Shown piece after piece: positions 6,070 through 6,953 of a stretch of 6,953 nucleotides of DNA. Within the stretch, counting starts at the first letter, position 1. The number at the start of each line of letters is the position of its first letter. The DNA comes from Desulfobacteraceae bacterium (GTDB lineage Bacteria; Desulfobacterota; DSM-4660; Desulfatiglandales; Desulfatiglandaceae): contig DAOWOF010000126.1 of assembly GCA_030642205.1 (NCBI GenBank), positions 1 to 6,953 of the forward strand. Direction: 5' to 3'. Below the pieces are notes generated by a model that did not search any database, was not told where the DNA came from, and saw only the letters and a list, made by a program, of their open reading frames with translations. The position numbers were made by a program, and so were the translations under genes.

Positions 6070-6073
6070 GGAG
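6070..6073 (+). promoter_or_regulatory. Ribosome binding site of the TPR gene
   Basis: GGAG lies eight bases before the ATG at 6082, a good Shine-Dalgarno match that fixes the start of this otherwise unrecognised gene. Confidence 0.75.
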
Positions 6074-6081
6074 AATAAATA

Positions 6082-6855
6082 ATGACAAAAATAAAAGATC
6101 TGGAAAAAGCAGTGGCAATTGATCCCAATAATATCCAACTCGTACATCAATTAATCGCACTTTATGATTATGATAATGAACATCAAAAAACAATTAAATT
6201 AATTAGACAAACACTGCTTTCATTAGATTATAAAGAAAAGCCACAGCTAGTTTGTTCTATGTATCTTAATATGGCTGGAATTTTGTTGAAAATTGATGAG
6301 CTTGAGGAAGCCTTGCTCAATGTTAACAAGGCAATTGGCTTTAATAAAAAGAATGCAGGATCTTACCATTTAAAAGGTGTAATCTTGCAGATTATGGGGG
6401 AACGTCATAATGCTATGAAGGCATTTGAGCAGGCTGTTTATTATAACCCTAATGAAGCCTTCTATAGGGGGTATATGTATCTAAGTCAGTCCCTCAATAA
6501 AATGCGTAAGGCCAAAGAAATATGTGTTAATGGCAAGGCTGATAAGAATCTTAGCAGGGCTTATTTCTTAGAAGCAAAGGGCCTTTTAGATAAGTGCTAT
6601 ATATTGAATCCTCTTAATGATGCTGTAAATTATAATATGGGAGAGATATGCCTTTTTTTGGACAATCCGGAAATGGCATTATCAAAATTTAATGAAGTAA
6701 AAAAACCTCAAGTCTTTACAGATATCGACTATTATAGATCTAAAGCCAAGCAAAAAATTGCAAAGAAACAAAATGTAATCGATTTCAATAAATTTCGGGC
6801 GATACAATTAAAGGATAATTGTCCTGAAAAAAGTTCTTTTTATACTGCGCCTTAG
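6082..6855 (+). CDS. TPR-repeat protein of unknown function
   Basis: The 257-residue protein has no recognised specific function. It contains tetratricopeptide-like helical repeats, which usually mediate protein-protein contacts. The clearest units are about residues 58-91 (YLNMAGILLKIDELEEALLN), 92-125 (SYHLKGVILQIMGERHNAMK followed by AFEQAVYYNPN) and 181-208 (AVNYNMGEICLFLDNPEMAL). Degenerate units lie at 1-50 (DLEKAVAIDPNN near the start) and 126-180. It has no signal peptide, no membrane segment and no enzymatic motif, so it is expected to be cytoplasmic. The C-terminal 30 residues fall outside the repeats and include NVIDFNKFRA. The start is supported by GGAG at 6070-6073. It is transcribed away from tadA and faces a tRNA-Leu gene, so it appears monocistronic. 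Codon choice is strongly AT-biased. A scaffold role is only an inference from the repeats. Confidence 0.85.
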   Translation: MTKIKDLEKAVAIDPNNIQLVHQLIALYDYDNEHQKTIKLIRQTLLSLDYKEKPQLVCSMYLNMAGILLKIDELEEALLNVNKAIGFNKKNAGSYHLKGVILQIMGERHNAMKAFEQAVYYNPNEAFYRGYMYLSQSLNKMRKAKEICVNGKADKNLSRAYFLEAKGLLDKCYILNPLNDAVNYNMGEICLFLDNPEMALSKFNEVKKPQVFTDIDYYRSKAKQKIAKKQNVIDFNKFRAIQLKDNCPEKSSFYTAP

Positions 6856-6875
6856 ACCTGCAAGTTTTTAAAGTA

Positions 6876-6953
6876 TGGTGCCGGAGGTCGGAATCGAACC
6901 GACACGGACGCAAGGTCCACTGGATTTTGAGTCCAGCGCGTCTACCAGTTTCA
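6876..6953 (-). tRNA. tRNA-Leu(CAA), 5' end cut by window edge
   Basis: The minus strand ends with ..TCCGGCA and an encoded CCA (6876-6878). The T arm is GTCGG-TTCGATT-CCGAC. The anticodon stem CTGGA/TCCAG encloses the loop CTCAAAA, giving anticodon CAA (6927-6929), which reads UUG. A long variable arm and the D-loop run TGGTAGACGCG are typical of tRNA-Leu. About nine or ten 5' bases, including the 5' acceptor strand, lie beyond the right edge. It is convergent with the TPR gene, only 20 bases away, with no terminator hairpin visible between them. Confidence 0.95.

Larger units (their letters stand above)
5832..6081. other. Divergent AT-rich intergenic region between tadA and the TPR gene
   Basis: The 250 bases must hold promoters for both divergent genes. 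For tadA, TTGACG (5866-5871, minus strand) and TATGAT (5847-5852) are visible, but the 13-base spacer is too short for a standard promoter, so neither is called. No convincing pair is seen for the TPR gene. The region contains the palindrome at 5886-5918. No small ORF with a ribosome binding site stands out. Confidence 0.45.

Noticed and set aside
5962..6193. Minus-strand ORFs of 62 and 66 codons
   Set aside because: They overlap the start of the TPR gene and its leader, lack ribosome binding sites and have AT-driven low-complexity sequence.

Overview
This AT-rich window looks like bacterial chromosome. The protein set and several intergenic repeats suggest an anaerobic Desulfobacterota (former Deltaproteobacteria, Desulfobacterales-like) lineage. 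That assignment is inferred from the general flavour of the proteins and was not tested by any search.

Most of the window is one minus-strand block. Read in transcription order (right to left) it runs: tadA (tRNA adenosine deaminase), tRNA-Ser(CGA), a long gene-poor gap, tRNA-Ser(GGA), dnaX (DNA polymerase III gamma/tau), ybaB/ebfC (nucleoid-associated protein), recR (recombination mediator), a GlcD-type FAD-linked oxidase, and the 5' part of uppP/bacA (undecaprenyl-diphosphatase), which is cut by the left edge. The order tadA - dnaX - ybaB - recR is the classical order known from Bacillus. There the SRP RNA gene lies between tadA and dnaX; here that position holds two tRNA-Ser genes and repeats, and no SRP RNA core is visible. 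ybaB, recR and glcD are tightly packed: 6 bases separate ybaB and recR, and recR and glcD overlap as ATGA.

The gap between the two tRNA-Ser genes (about 520 bases) has no credible protein gene. It holds a 141-bp quasi-palindromic, MITE-like element starting 11 bases beyond the 3' end of tRNA-Ser(CGA). It also holds a perfect short palindrome, a weak terminator-like hairpin and a plausible promoter for tRNA-Ser(GGA). A second copy of the short palindrome family lies in the intergenic region upstream of tadA.

To the right, divergent from tadA, is a plus-strand gene for a cytoplasmic TPR protein of unknown function. A tRNA-Leu(CAA) gene on the minus strand is cut by the right edge.

No phage, CRISPR, defence or secondary-metabolism system is visible. 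The window is a core information-processing locus, and its more interesting content is in the intergenic repeats and a few possible regulatory signals around dnaX.
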